A stretch of DNA of 64,000 nucleotides from Anisakis pegreffii (GCA_035041965.1 JAPYMA010002474.1:1-64000), one strand, 5' to 3'. Counted from the first letter of the stretch, positions 1 through 13,700 are shown. Numbers and translations: made by a program. The notes: generated by a model from the sequence alone, not told the origin.

Positions 1-990
1 TGATGATATTGATGCATCGTATATATTAATTTTCTAGTGATATTTAATTAGTTGTTAATATTATTTGTGCTATCATTGTATTGTTAACATTGTAACTGCC
101 ACTGTATTTTTATGGGCTGAGAAGTTTAGTGGGCGATAGTCTAGCGTTATCAACCAATTTACGAGGGGATCCACGATTATCTGCTATCCTTTGGGATGGA
201 GTTTTATAATATTAATTTTATTTATTAATTATAATGTTTTGTATATGTATTGTATATGTATTTTAATGTATATGCATTGTATTTATAATTTATTATAATT
301 TTTTTATGCCACAATTTTATTTATTCATTCATATATTTATCATTATTGCCAGCATTGTGAACTTTTTTTGTATGGGATGTGGTAGGGCGAAGGAGGGATG
401 CGGCACGTGATGACCCGCTTAACTCTGGAGCCAGAGGTAGGGACTTGGACTGGCCTTATGTATGGCCCATCCCACCTAATAGAAATTTTTTTTCACTTTT
501 GCATTTAATCATTCCCCTCTCTCTCCCCCCCCCCTCTCATAATGTGGACTCTATTACATGAACCGCGTTGGACTCTGACATAGGCATGAGAGCAGAGGTA
601 TCTGACATTAGTTCTATCTGGCGCAAAATTGACTTGACTTAGCTTAACTATAACTATATTAAAATCTCATTGAGCCAAAACTTAGAAACGTCTTGACTTT
701 AATTTACCACGAGATAACTTGACTTGACGTACCGCTTAGCGAACTGGGATTGACTGACCTCGATTTGAATCTGACTTTGAGCTTTCTTAAATTCATTAAG
801 CATGACATGGACTTGAACTGATCTGACTTAGGCATGCGATTCAGAGAAGTGTTAGTGGTCTATGCACAGTTCGACTGCAGTTAACTAGTGAGCTCACAGC
901 TGAGGAACAAGCTCTCAGAGCTGATCGCTCCTTAGAGATAGATTAACGCCTAAGAGAATATTTGTTTACTTTGTGTGGCAGGGACAGTGG
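1..990. other. Noncoding AT-rich stretch
   Basis: No gene is recognised here. Positions 620-840 hold many scattered TGACTT/CTTGAC words, which look like a decayed low-complexity repeat. A GC-richer island near 371-487 is treated as a finding because it can fold and is followed by a run of T. Confidence 0.5.
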
Positions 991-1260
991 CAGGTGTTGA
1001 CAATAGCTACACTGGCATATCAAATGAAGAAAATATTCCCTAAAAATTGAGTTTCACTAACGTAGGGTATGAATCGCCTTATGAAGTTAGCGGTAGGTCT
1101 GGAAAGTTCGCCTGGACCACTCATCCTGTAGAATCGAGTCGCTGACTGGTGACTCGAAGTCTCTGGTGTTTGTGGTTACTCGCCGAAGCTTATCTATTAG
1201 CTAGTGTCATGATGGCATTCATACAATTCTATGAAGATATCCTTATGTCCCTTGCCAGTG
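991..1260. repeat. 270-bp dispersed repeat, copy 1
   Basis: This starts with CAGGTGTTGA and ends with TTGCCAGTG. A copy of the same length starts at 1381; by eye only about ten bases differ. The two copies are 390 bp apart start to start, with a 120-bp unrelated spacer. No open frame or terminal inverted repeat was seen, so the class is unknown. Confidence 0.9.
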
Positions 1261-1380
1261 TAGTTATCATTCATCACTTGTGCTACTAAGATACTCGATA
1301 ACCTCATACAATCCACTCGAATGGTCTAAAGTTATCGTATTGAAAATATCGTATTAGTTAGTTTCTGGGAGAGCTATCAT

Positions 1381-1650
1381 CAGGTGTTGATAATGGCTGT
1401 ACTGGCATATCAAATGAAGAAAATATTCCCTAAAAATTGAGTATCACTAACGTAGGGTATGAATCGCCTTATGAAGTTAGCGGTAGGTCTGGAAAGTTCG
1501 CCTGGACCACTCATCCTGTAGAGTCGAGTCGCTGACTGGTAACTCGAAGTCTCTGGTGTTTGTGGTTACTCGCCGAAGCTTATCTATTAGCTAGTGTCAT
1601 GATGGCATTCATACAATTCTATGATGATATCCTTATTTCCTTTGCCAGTG
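1381..1650. repeat. 270-bp dispersed repeat, copy 2
   Basis: Same orientation and length as the copy at 991-1260, with a few substitutions (for example TAATGGCTG for CAATAGCTA at the start). The near-identity suggests a recent duplication. Confidence 0.9.
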
Positions 1651-2280
1651 CAACTATTGTCTGTCATAAGTGGTGACATGTATGTTTGATAAGTCATCAC
1701 TTCTGTTATGAATAACTGACCAGTTTCGAGAGCTTGTATCATGGGCTATGATTGAATTGGATGAGTGTAGTTTGATCTGTGCATATAGGTTAGAATTTTT
1801 TCTTGGCTGCTAGCACAATGTCTTCTTAGGGTTGGAATGTGTCGGTGTGTAGGTTATAAAAATAATTAGTGTTTTTGAAGTAGCGTTTTCGGTGTAACAT
1901 CATGAAATTTTCTCAAGCTTTATCATTCGAGCTCCCAGTTGATAACATAAGTAAATGAAAGCCAGGTAGCATCCCTCGGATTGCTATTATACCTTATAAA
2001 GAAAGGATGGATGACCTGAGTCGAGCTTCACTTATTATTAGCTTGACTTGACCTGAAATCACTTTTGAGTTGAACCGGAATGGTAGCAGCTGACTAGATT
2101 CGATTTCGTTATCAAGATATTCTGTCAGAGTTTGCTCGTGTTATGCTGCTTCGGATCGTGCGATTGGATATGGGCATTCTAATCTCTTATTAATGTGAAT
2201 ATTTGTTTGATTATTCCGTTGCTGTTGTTGTTGCTTATGTAATTACTTCGTGTTGTTGTTTTTGTGATTGTTTCGTGCAG
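1651..2280. other. Noncoding stretch
   Basis: No coding sequence is recognised. The last 40 bases are T-rich and end in TTTCGTGCAG, a credible plus-strand splice acceptor for the exon-like stretch that follows. Confidence 0.4.
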
Positions 2281-2486
2281 TCATCACCACTCGTTGATCA
2301 TTATCGTGTTTTTGATGCTGTCATGTCAGGCATAATGGAGGGAAACATTGCTAGGCATGGTTTGGTGGCATTCCATGAGCGAGGCAGAATCGCAAAGTGC
2401 ATAGGCACCCTGCTCGAAACCCTCGGGTACAATTCGATGTCACATGTTAGGGTCAGGCTCGAGTTTGATGCTCATGCCTGGAAGTA
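2281..2486 (+). CDS. Unrecognised exon-like coding stretch
   Basis: A GC-richer open stretch has a T-rich tract and CAG acceptor before it and a GTAAGC donor after it (CTGGAA|GTAAGC). It would encode about 68 residues of balanced composition, including VFDAVMSGIMEGNIARHG and HERGRIAKCIGTLLETLGY, which could be helical. The open frame continues upstream through the T-rich tract, but there it becomes a run of V and C of low complexity, so the acceptor at 2280 is the better boundary. I do not recognise the family and found no partner exon nearby. It may be an internal exon of a gene extending out of the window, or a remnant of a mobile element. Confidence 0.3.
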
Positions 2487-3462
2487 AGCTGAATACTTCG
2501 CCGAGATTGGGATAAATTTGAAAATACCGATGGTGCGTGGTATGACAGGTGCATAAATGTTTTTCCACGTGTTACCACACATTACACCGAAAATCCACAA
2601 GCTATCGGTATCTTCCGTTTCAACGAGTTTAGAATTGTTATGACGGCAGCTGTTGTAGTTTAGTGCCAGTAGGTTAATAGGAATTCAACTGCTGCATAGT
2701 TTGTGATTTTACCACGATTGCTTGCATCGTAGTTAGGAAAGAAAAACACGAATCTGAAAGGATTTTCGAAATATTGATTTGAGTAGCAATTGCAGCAAAC
2801 TGTTATAGATATAGCAATATATGACTGAAATGATCAATCAAAGATTCAGGAAAATTTCATGAGAAGGTCGTCATACATGCTTTAGGCACAGTAAAACAAA
2901 TTTGGAAGAGTGAATTAGATGGTTTCGGAAAACACATATGGTATGATACTCGATTAGGATGATGGATTCGCTTTCAAGGAAACTGAGTTTATGACAAACA
3001 GTTCTTCAAATGTCGTTTAGCAGGAATAGAGAAGGACAACGAATAAAGCATTTAATAGAGCATTTATAGTATGACGTTCAATGCATGCTAGAGTAAATCC
3101 CAAAGTGAGGTCAATAAGCTTGAATGAGCATCGATCTTTGATGATAAGAGATGTCCACAGAAAAAGCTGCCGCGTATGACTTCTGCCCAAATTTTTCATT
3201 TGCGTAGAGTGTATGTCATCGGAAAACATCTTCGGCATTTCTCCTCGGACGCCGTGGTAAGGTTTCATATCAGAATTTTGCATGGTATGTGTACAGCGCT
3301 TCTGAATATACGTGCTCATCTTTCTTTCTATGGAACAAAAACTGAGTGAGGTAATTCATGAACGTAACCCCGCAGGAACGATGGAATCTGAAATGATGAA
3401 GTTGTATGTGAATTACGTTGATTTTTTTTCTACACAGTTATATTGGCTGTGGACAGTTTGAT
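2487..3462. other. Noncoding stretch
   Basis: No coding region is recognised. A 100-residue minus-strand open frame at 3017-3319 has no recognisable motifs and lacks convincing splice context. Confidence 0.4.
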
Positions 3463-3660
3463 GCAGTCATTTACCCAGAGGTACTGCTCCCATTGGTTAC
3501 ATTAGCCGTGGGCGTGTGGCTACTTACCGTAGTCATTTAACTATGGAGGTACTGCTCCGGTTAGATGCATTGACTGTGGGTATGGCTAGTTACCGAAGCC
3601 TTTTCACCCCGGACGTACTACTCCCGTAGCTTGCTTTTACTGTGGGCGCTGCTAAACATT
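3463..3660. repeat. Degenerate 66-bp tandem repeat, three units
   Basis: Units are 3463-3528, 3529-3594 and 3595-3660, each exactly 66 bp. Shared words are GTACTGCTCC or GTACTACTCC in the first half and CTGTGGGY or CCGTGGGC in the second. The 29 bp before the first unit match the end of a unit, so about 3.4 copies exist. Units have diverged considerably. The length is a multiple of three, but the best frame is soon closed by stops. Confidence 0.8.
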
Positions 3661-3797
3661 CAAACAACTCATATTAAATCAATACTTGCATCTGTAAACT
3701 TATTCTTTGAAGCGTGCATTGCAGAGGAATTGCAGAGGAAATAAATACAGTTCTTTTTTCTTCTTTCCAAATTTTCATATGCTCCGATCACACAATG

Positions 3798-3886
3798 GGA
3801 CCACTCATTCTGTAGAGTCGAGTCGCTGACTGGTGACTCGAAGCCTCAGGTGTTTGTGGTTACTCGCCGAAGCTTATCTATTAGCT
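3798..3886. repeat. Fragment of the 270-bp repeat
   Basis: About 89 bp match the middle of the repeats at 991 and 1381, from GGACCACTCATYCTGTAGA to CTTATCTATTAGCT, in the same orientation with a few changes. This shows the repeat is dispersed rather than only tandem. Confidence 0.85.
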
Positions 3887-4767
3887 TTTACTGAGCAATT
3901 TGGTAGTAGTCAGTGAGGAAAAATAAATTTATGAACTCCTGCAAATGATTCCAGGATGAATTATTCCTCTTTCAAGTAGATTTCGTAAAGGATTATAGTT
4001 TTTTGCCAATAAAATTTCGAAAAATGTGCATTCTCGGGTATATTTTGTTCCGTAACAAATTTTGTTCGAAAACCTATCAATGAATGAACAAAAATAGACC
4101 ACAGTGGGTAAAGGCATCCTCAGTAAAGGGAACAAACAATGCGAGTTCGGTTCGTTTGGCAATCCAGCACTGCGCTAGAGGATGGCTTCATCTCAGAAGC
4201 GAGTGATTGATATTAGCGATGGGAACTGAAGGAGTGGAAGACAATGATAAAAAGTTGGCATAATTTCACACAGGTATTAATTTTCCTATGATGAACCTCA
4301 GGCTAATCGCGGGGTAATCTCCGGCCTGAGCCCAAGAGAAGCCTCAAGATGGGTTAACCCTCAGCCTGACTATATGCATGGGATGACCCTCTGTTTGAGC
4401 TTTACCTTAAACATGTTTTATCCAATAACAGAAAGAAAAAATTTATTATACTTGGCATCAAAGCCAAGGAAATACTGCACTCATAAGTTTTGAATTGTTC
4501 CGAATTGAGATACTCTCCAGATTTCGAATTGAGATGAAATCGAAATTTCGATGTGGCTCAATAAAGGGAGGTAAAATCAACACTTTTCAAGCCACATCAA
4601 CACAAATCATTTTTTCATAACTTCTCAGCACAAAACATTGAATTAAATATACAAGAAAGTTTTGGACTATGACATGTAAACTGCATAAGGAACAGAAAAT
4701 TCGTAGGAAGATCCATCAAAATTGGAATGATCAAAGAAATGAGTAGCGTTAATGTCAACGAATGTCA
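3887..4767. other. Downstream flank of the TIMELESS gene
   Basis: No gene is recognised. The right part should contain the 3' untranslated region of the minus-strand TIMELESS gene, whose stop codon is at 4768-4770. Near 4300-4400 there is a weak repeated CCTCAGSCTGA-like pattern. Confidence 0.35.
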
Positions 4768-7700
4768 TTATTCTGCTTCGTCATCACTCAATACAATACG
4801 TCTTTTCCGCAACCGCAAATTTGAGTAATCGATATTTTCACCATTTTCACTTTCTTCATCTGATAACTGCGGCTGCTCATTGAACACGCGTTTCACTCGT
4901 TTCATTACTATCTGGAATGAACTTATTGAACAAAATGTGAGTTTAATGGAAGCAATCAGCACATAATTATTGTTTCATTACCCTGTTTCATTAATGTTCA
5001 TTTCGAAACGACAAACAGACCAATTTACACAACCTGATATGAAAAATGTTACTCCATATGAACAATACATCCTTCTACACTTACATCATAATCCACTTAT
5101 TTTATTAATCACATTAATACATCTAAATCTAACTGAATGAATGAAACAAGTGAGCATTGTTAGCTCCTCATCTGACATCATTCAAAGATATGACTATAAG
5201 GAAAGAAATTACTCCTCGTGAACCGATTCAATATTCATTAAGGTAAGTAATGTGAATGAAATTAAAAAATTGCAAATTATCACCGCATTGTAATCAGGAT
5301 AACATAAGGCATGTTTCATTTCCCAACATGATGTTTGAAAAATGATACTGCACATAAATCGTGGAAGAAGAAATTATTGATTGTAAAATTAGCAAATTAA
5401 AATTTGAGGTAGAGAAAAGAGGGTTGAACCGAATAATTCACCTCGTCGTCATCATTATCATCAACAAACGAAGAGTCTTCCATTAACTTCAATTGCTCAT
5501 CTTCTCTGTTTTGCTGCAATCAAGTTGATTATTCTGCCTTTAAGCGCATTTCAATAGCTTTAACAACTTCACCGGATTACATTAATCAAATCACGTTTTT
5601 AGCCCTTGCATAAGGTATGAAGATCCAAGTGCAAATTTGATTATAATATCGTAAATCAATAAAGTTTATGAAGCGATATTCTCGTCACCAAACTAATGTT
5701 TCACAATGTTGAGCATTCACAAACAACTTATCAAATAATAACCAAAATCGGGACATTATTCAATGAATGTCTCGAAGACGGCTTGTCGAATGCCTCAGCT
5801 ATGGACTGTGAGTTCCAACTTTGTTGAATACATTTTTCTTGGTCGATTTTCTGCAAAGCGAGACGTTTAAATAAACAAGTGTTTTCAGCGTTTAGTATGC
5901 ATTCATACCCAGTATATACTTATGCTCATTTATACCCATATATCAGGAAGTTATACCACAATCACGAAAAAAAACTCACGAATTCAGAATGAGAAGAAGC
6001 ATCAGCCTTATCGAAGGAATCTTCATCATCAGTTATAGACGGTGAAGAATCTCTCGAATCCTAAAACATCGAAACATTATCAGCAAATTTCATTCACTGC
6101 AATTAGTAACTTGAACAACCTACACATGACAAATAATGAAACCGGTAGTTACAACTAATCCTCTCTCCCGAAGTGAAAATATTCAGAAATTTTTGGAAAT
6201 ATCGCTTTGATAAATTGACTGATGAACGGGTCAAGAAGTGATGAAAGCGAACTAATTAAACACGTAATCGACTGATCAAGAAATCGAGAATGCTTACCGA
6301 AGCTGATGTAGCACGTTCACAGATCTGTTCGTTATACTCACTGCCCGCTTCCAACAATTGCGCTTGTTTATCCAATTTCTTCGTTCTGCAAATTCAAGAA
6401 CAGATTTCATTTCCAATTCCTCACAAAGTACTAACTACTAATTCCTTTTGCTAGAAGTATATTCTTAAACTTCTATTACATCATTTCAACAGGACAAATG
6501 AAACAGATGTATAAGAACGGACACAATAGGTGGTCACTGGGCTGCATCAGAAGATTGCACATCACACTGAATAAAGCTGGTACAAAAGTAAATTGAAGCA
6601 ATACAAAATTGTGAATTTTCAGCACATACATACTAGCCGTTGTCTCTTTTTGGGTACAACCGAACGACAAGATTATCAATATGAGACAAAAATAAAATCA
6701 AATATCACAATACCTTTTCGGCTTCATCTGCGACATATCAACCCCAATTTCAAGCAGCTTACAAATCACATCACGTCGCGATCGCTTTTCACTCAATCGT
6801 GCAATCACATAATCGACGATGCCATCTGAATCGATATTAGTGAAAATCACTCAGATTTCACTTCAAATGAGCATTTATCGAATACAAGAAACAATAATCA
6901 CTATCAACAAACGATCACTTAAATTCCATATCTGTGATGCTTCATGCTCAGTTTTTGATCAATCGACACTGTCGAAAATTAACTTCGTTGAACGATTAAA
7001 AATGACTGGCATAAGCAAAATTAATTCGCCTCGTTGAACGAACCAAATACGTTTCAATAGAATGATAATAAAGGCGATGAAACATATATATGATTACATT
7101 GTGGCTTCTCGTCGACTTCGTTGTATTGCGCTTTCAGTGATTGCAATTCGATGAGAAGAAGTTCAGACCACGGTTTTGATACTTTTGCGGAACTGTAAAT
7201 TAAGGCATTACTAGTTTGATTACTTTATGGAATAACCGACGATCATTCATTGCAAAAGAAATGAATTTAAAGTGAATTTGTTTCGGAGCATCGTTCATGT
7301 TCTATGATTACTAATGAAGAAATGTGATAAAAAATGTATGACACGATATTCACATGAGGCAGAACCTTTCAGCTGAGTACAGCTTTGAATGTTCGTAACC
7401 CATTTCGATTAGTTTTGCGCGAATATCCGAAATGGTTCGCTTCTCGGTTAGTCGATTCTTTATATAATCTATCAACGAACCTAAATAACTGAATGATTAA
7501 CTGCAATCAAAATCTGATCAGTTTAGGTAATCAACCAAGAAACTATCCGATCAGATAAAGATACCGCATACAAGAAATTAGTCTGTGCAGGAAATAAATA
7601 AACATTCGCATACTTGGCTTTTCGATGAGTTCTTCATATTGCTCGGCAAGAGATCGCAATTCAATGGTTAATACTTCGTGCCATGGTTTGCGACGCCTGG

Positions 7701-10700
7701 AACTTGTTGTTTTCATCATCCAAAAATCACAAAAAAATCTAGGCAAGGCAATGCGTTGATAAAACAATGCACTGATATGATAAAGATAACTGAAAGAAAC
7801 AGATTACAAATTTGACTTTATACATTGATTAAATGAATTCGTCAATTAATCAGTTACCGTGCAACTGTCTTTCGATTATACTCGATGTTATCATAGTGTA
7901 ACTGTTTTATGATCTGCGCTCGACTGTAACACTCTGACAATCGTTTGCGAATATAATCCACCAGATCTTCTATAATTCAATGCAGATGATCTATGTAGTC
8001 AATAACAATAAAGTGCAGAAGTAACGAACGAACGACTGACTAGTGACTCAACCGATGACAATTTGCAAAATGAAAACTTACCCCGGTTTTCGTCAGAAGG
8101 CATTGATTGAAACTGGTCAACAAGTGTTTTCATGTGACTCACGACATCCGGTGAGAACACATTTGACTTACACTTTCGAGTAATCGCGCTAAAACAAATC
8201 AGATCATTGCTGCCCAAATTTAGAAGCCATTGGTTTGTTTCCACCTTTGAATCAGCTCTATTCAGAGAATATGTGCTTCGTAAACAAACATTTTATTTGA
8301 TAAAATCAATGGTGCTTCAACGATTCAATTTATTTTACGAGTCGACAGAATAACTCCGCACGATGATTTTGAGTAGGTAATAAAATGGGACATGAGACAA
8401 ACCAAAGAAAACCATACCTATCTTTGACTTTCGCTCCAAAAGTATCCAATCCCAACGATTTCAACTCTCTGATGATTTGTCTGCGAGTCCGTTGACGTGA
8501 AAGGTTACTTTCAATGAATTCAACCACGTCGATTCCTCAAAACTTTTCCATTAAGCAACCGTTCAATCAAATAATCAACACTGCTCCTCTGGTAATTTTT
8601 AAATACAGTTCAATGCAGAAAATTTATTTCAATTCAGGCATTTTTCTTACAGCAAAGAAACATCATTTTAATACTAGCAGAGATTTGGTGAATGACGATT
8701 AAATGGGCAATGTTCCGTTAATCAAATAAGTTGAGGGATAATCATATTACCTTCAGCTTTATCTTCACATCCCACATATTCATCATATAACGAATGCAGT
8801 TCATTACTCAATTCCTCTGTCCAGGCGACCTCATTCCTTTCTTTCTCGTTTATTGATGTTCTGAAACAATAACCTATCAGTATGTTTCTATTAACTTATA
8901 CTACTTTGTCACATCTCTTCCAAATTGCGAATTATTAACGTCATACCAACTCATTCATTCTTTCTTCGAAATTCTGATGGAAAACCTACCGTTATTTTTT
9001 TAAAATCCGCCGCCATATAAGAAGGAATTCCAGCTAGCTTATCTCTAAGAATGCATTAGTGACTAGGTTAAGTTTCAAACTACTAACTCGTATGATCCAT
9101 ATCCATGCTCTAGATCATAACACTCTTTTGGTCCCTTCCAAAATAACAGTTCAGGTATAAGCTTAGATCCAATGGTTTCATATCTGGAGAAGAACTGTTT
9201 GAGAAGATGATAGCCGAATTCATAGACACGGAATAAACGATCCTCTTTCTTCACGTGTAACGGCATTTTGCAAAAATATTCGCCTAAGCGTATGAATATA
9301 CGGAATAATGAGACCTTAACAAAGCAAAACAATTATTGTACTGAAATAAAAACTTTACTTATTGTCATGCAGTGCTTTGAATTTGTTAATGTAATTACAA
9401 CAACTGAATGAATCATGCTTAAATGAAGAAGATACTTGGAAGAGCCGTGGCATTTGCCCTAAATCAAATGCAATTCGATGCAGCAGTTTAATGATCGCTT
9501 TGTTAACTTCCATTGAATTGGTTTCATAATCATTCAATAAGTACACATACCTGAAATATTGTTGACAATTTGAAGCAACTTTTTCTATTATTGATATAAA
9601 AGAACCGTTATCAAAACACTTGTTGTAATAAAATAACGAAGTTGTTCGCTAGTCATGAAAAAGAAGCGAGTTCATAAAAACAACAACAAAATAGACCAGG
9701 AGAAAAAAAATAACCATTTCAAGATATCCGAACGAGCGAACTTTGAGAGGTATTCATTGAAACTGAAATCGATCTCTTTGGTAATATAACGTGTTGTTTC
9801 TTCATCATCACTCTCATCCTCATCCAATTCATCATCAAATAATAAAGATCCACCTCCTTCGTCTTCATTTTCATACCCATAAACGTCATCATGCACTTTC
9901 TTCCATTCATTCTTCACCTTAAAAACTCACAAGAGTATTTCATTAGCTAATCAAAGTTTATTTCAGACCTAATCGAGAAACTATTAAGCACCTCTTCAAG
10001 GTCAGCAAAATATATCATTCGTAGTCCAATAAATTCCTCTTCCGATAACATTTCATTTGAACCGAAGATATGGTCGAATGGCCAAAGCAAACGTGCACTA
10101 CGATATAAACCAACGGCATCCTTGACTCGCCTTTCACGTAGTGCATTTTGAATGAACAGTGCTGCGAACTGCCTTCAAAATAATTCAAAATTTATTCAGA
10201 TCGATTCCAAATTTGAAATGAAATTCTTCATGAAAATAATTGATCGCACAACACCTTACAAAAAATGCCGAGGTGGATGAATGCATTGTAAACGGATTAC
10301 TTACTTATGACAGTCATCAGTAACTTGTAGACGTATATCAATTGCACTCACGTCATCACATGCCGATTCATAACCATTCAGAATATCACACAATTCTTCA
10401 CTTATTATTTCCCATGTTTCGTCTACGTCAACTTCATCACCTTCATCTGAACCGACCTCATTCAATCATATCGAATTTCATCACAAATACCAAATTCATA
10501 GTATTTCATAAAAAAGAAGTATGTAGATAACAGAATGTTTATCAATTACCAAACGTTGCTAGATCTTTGAGTCGTTTTTTTCTCACTTTACGCACTTTTT
10601 GGCGTTTCATGACTTTGGCTAATGTTCCCGATTTGACACCCTTCTCGAGCACTATCATATAAGTGTGATTTGCAAGGATCAAATCGCGCAAGAACACCTT

Positions 10701-13700
10701 CGATAGAATACCAGGCTAAAGAAAGTGAAAATCTACTCGTATGTAACATTTCTGACAACTGAGAGACGTCTTCAATACCATAATAACAAACTCAGAAAAG
10801 AACAATAAAAACACTAGTCAACTAAATTGAATGAAAGATTCGTTTGTTAGTTGTAGCAGTTGAAGTTACGACAAAAAGCTTTGTTGTTCCAGGCGAATTA
10901 ATCTTAATAAGAACAAAAGAATCAAACCATGAATTGTCGAATAACTGAGCTAGACAAATCACGATATTCTTCCACCATCATAATGTGCTTACAAGTTGCT
11001 TCCACTTCTTCTTTATCTTCATCATTTCCACTTTCCATCATAGACCGCAATCTAGAAAAATCTTTATTTCGAATAGCAACAATCATCCTACGTGAAACGG
11101 GAAAGGACAATTCAATGTGAATCGAAAACGAAATTAATCAGAGTGTGTGAGCAAACGTACGTGTAAAGAAGTTCCTTGTAAGCAGTAACAGCATACTGCG
11201 CCTTCATACCATGAATACGTCCTTCTCTGCGGTCAGCATGTGCTGATTCCAAATAGGAATCCAACTGAGTTTGAACACGATGAAAGGCTTCCTTTCCTAG
11301 TGTAGCAGAAACCTCAAATCGAATATAATATTTACCAAAGTAATATTAAAGCATTTGTATGAAAATGCAAAGTCGAACAGGAAAGAAAAACAATGATGTC
11401 ATCATCGAAAAGTTGCCAACTGATAAATTCTGGATCTCATGCAATAATTTTTCCACTTCCCATTCCCTCACTCCGTTGCACCATAAGATTACCGTCTTAT
11501 GAAGACTTACAAAATTTGTTGGGAATGATCCGATTCGTCTGTATTCCATGAAGAAGCGCATTACAACAAAATAATGAATGTCTAAGTTGCGCTGATTCAA
11601 CGTTTTTCGACCATGAAGAGCCTGAATTGTTCGGATAAATTCGAATTTGACAATCACCAAAATTTTTCTCCCATCATTTGCGATTTTTTTTCATCCTTCA
11701 CGGAGTGCGATTGCTTTTCAGCACAAAAAACCACATAAAACAGATATTTTGTATTGATCAACCTTACAAAAATATTAAAGTTTGAGAAATGCATCAGTAT
11801 TATTACTGATACAATTGTAACGTTCAAATAAGCTGAAAAGCCATAAAAGAGACGATTAAATGCAAATGAGAAACGTAATCATGAAAGGAACAAATTATAA
11901 AACATACGGCATCTGTGCACGAATTTATCAACTGGTTATAAGCATTACGAAGAAACTGATCGCAGAATTGTTTCAATGCTAACATCACATCCAACGTCGC
12001 CGAATGCGTCCTTTGATGACCATCGAACATTCGACGACTCTTCGGATGACGTCTCTTTCTTTTTCTTTCATACAAATGCTCTACACCACTTGTGATGTTT
12101 TTGACTACCCTTCAATCAATTAATGCGATAAATTCGAATAAATTCGAATAAACATTCGATAAATCTTATGTGATTACTTGCGTGTAACAAGATCATGCTC
12201 AGGATTTAATGCTTTCACTCCTTTCATAACGTATGAACCAGCGAATGATGTTGGTCTTACACCCAATCGACGTCGTGTACTTAAAACTTTTTCTGACTCG
12301 GCTTTGATACATCTGCGCAAATCTTCTTCATCTTTTGCTCCTTTCTCCACCGAACGTTCAACACCGGCTGATAAAATATCGAACGTATTCTAAAATCGTT
12401 AATGAAGCAATCCGAAATTTCACAACTTTTGTGTGCCACAACTGAATTATACACACACTAATTCGAACTTAATCTGAGATTTTATAAATTTAAAATCACT
12501 GAAGGGATTTGGAAAAGCAACTTGTCACCGTAGAAGAATTCAGAGTAAACTCACATAATGTTTGACGGTGAGAGCGATGATGTTTATCAAGAGTAAATGA
12601 AAATCACATTCTGACTTCTGAGTAGCCATATCAACGAACAAATCACTAAAACCACTACTCAAAAGAGCGAATATAACTCGATCGGTCACATATGAATCCA
12701 TCATCACATTCTTAATTTTAAAATGATTTATTATAAATGATGAGAATAAGTGCGGCTTGCAAATAGTACAACAGAACACCCAACGAGATCATTCCAGATT
12801 TCATTTCATCGATACCTGATTCGGATCTTCTTCATACTCGCCTATTTCTAACATATATTCGATAAGAACCAATATCCTTTCAACAACCAGTTTTTCTGAT
12901 ATACTTCTATCGCACCAATCCTTCAAATATTCCTTCTTTACATTCAAAACTAATGAATACTAGGTCATGATATATGGCAATTGAATATTTTTCACAGTTC
13001 ATTTTCATGTAAGCGGAACGCGACAGAATTCAATATTTTTATAATAGAACATTTTTCATAATTGCTTACATATTTTTCATAATTGTTATTTCATAACTGA
13101 ATATTTTTCATGTAAGCGAAACGCGACAACTGACCGATTTAAAATATGACGAAACTCTCTGATGAAGAATTTTCATGAAATCCACATCTGAGAACGCTTT
13201 TTTAGCTAAATCCAAATTCTTCTCCAGCTGCAATATGCAATCTACACATTTGAAAATACCATTAAACCTACAGAAATTCAAATTTTACAGATCGAAGTAA
13301 TCAGCTTCTGTGCATGAAAACGAGTTCATTTGAATAAAATGGAAAAGAATCCATTGAGATAACTTCTAATGAGGGTGCTCTCATTTTAACAACAAATATC
13401 GATAGGCAGATTTAAATGGGCCTCCAAATTCCTTGCGTCGTCTCAGTATTCGAAATGAGGGGTGATTGTTTCATATTCCGAGACACAGACATCCAATCTC
13501 AATCCATTTTCTCAACTTATCCGTGTAAAATAAGCTTCATCAGCCACTCGGTGAATATAATTCCAAACCGTTAATTGTTACAAAAAAAAAACTGATTTAA
13601 AATGGACAATATTAAAGATACCTCCCAAAATAGTTTCCATTCCTCCTTATTCTCCGGTTTTTTTCCTCGGAGCACGGTGATTGTTGGCTGGCACAGGTTC

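Noticed and set aside
9672..9917. Initial thought that the acidic minus-strand frame belonged to translation factor eIF3c
   Set aside because: Surrounding exons give the TIMELESS order of motifs (SFAGSYVMKGVKAL, LLHRIAFDL, ELLFWK, SDDEAE end), and no PCI domain is present.
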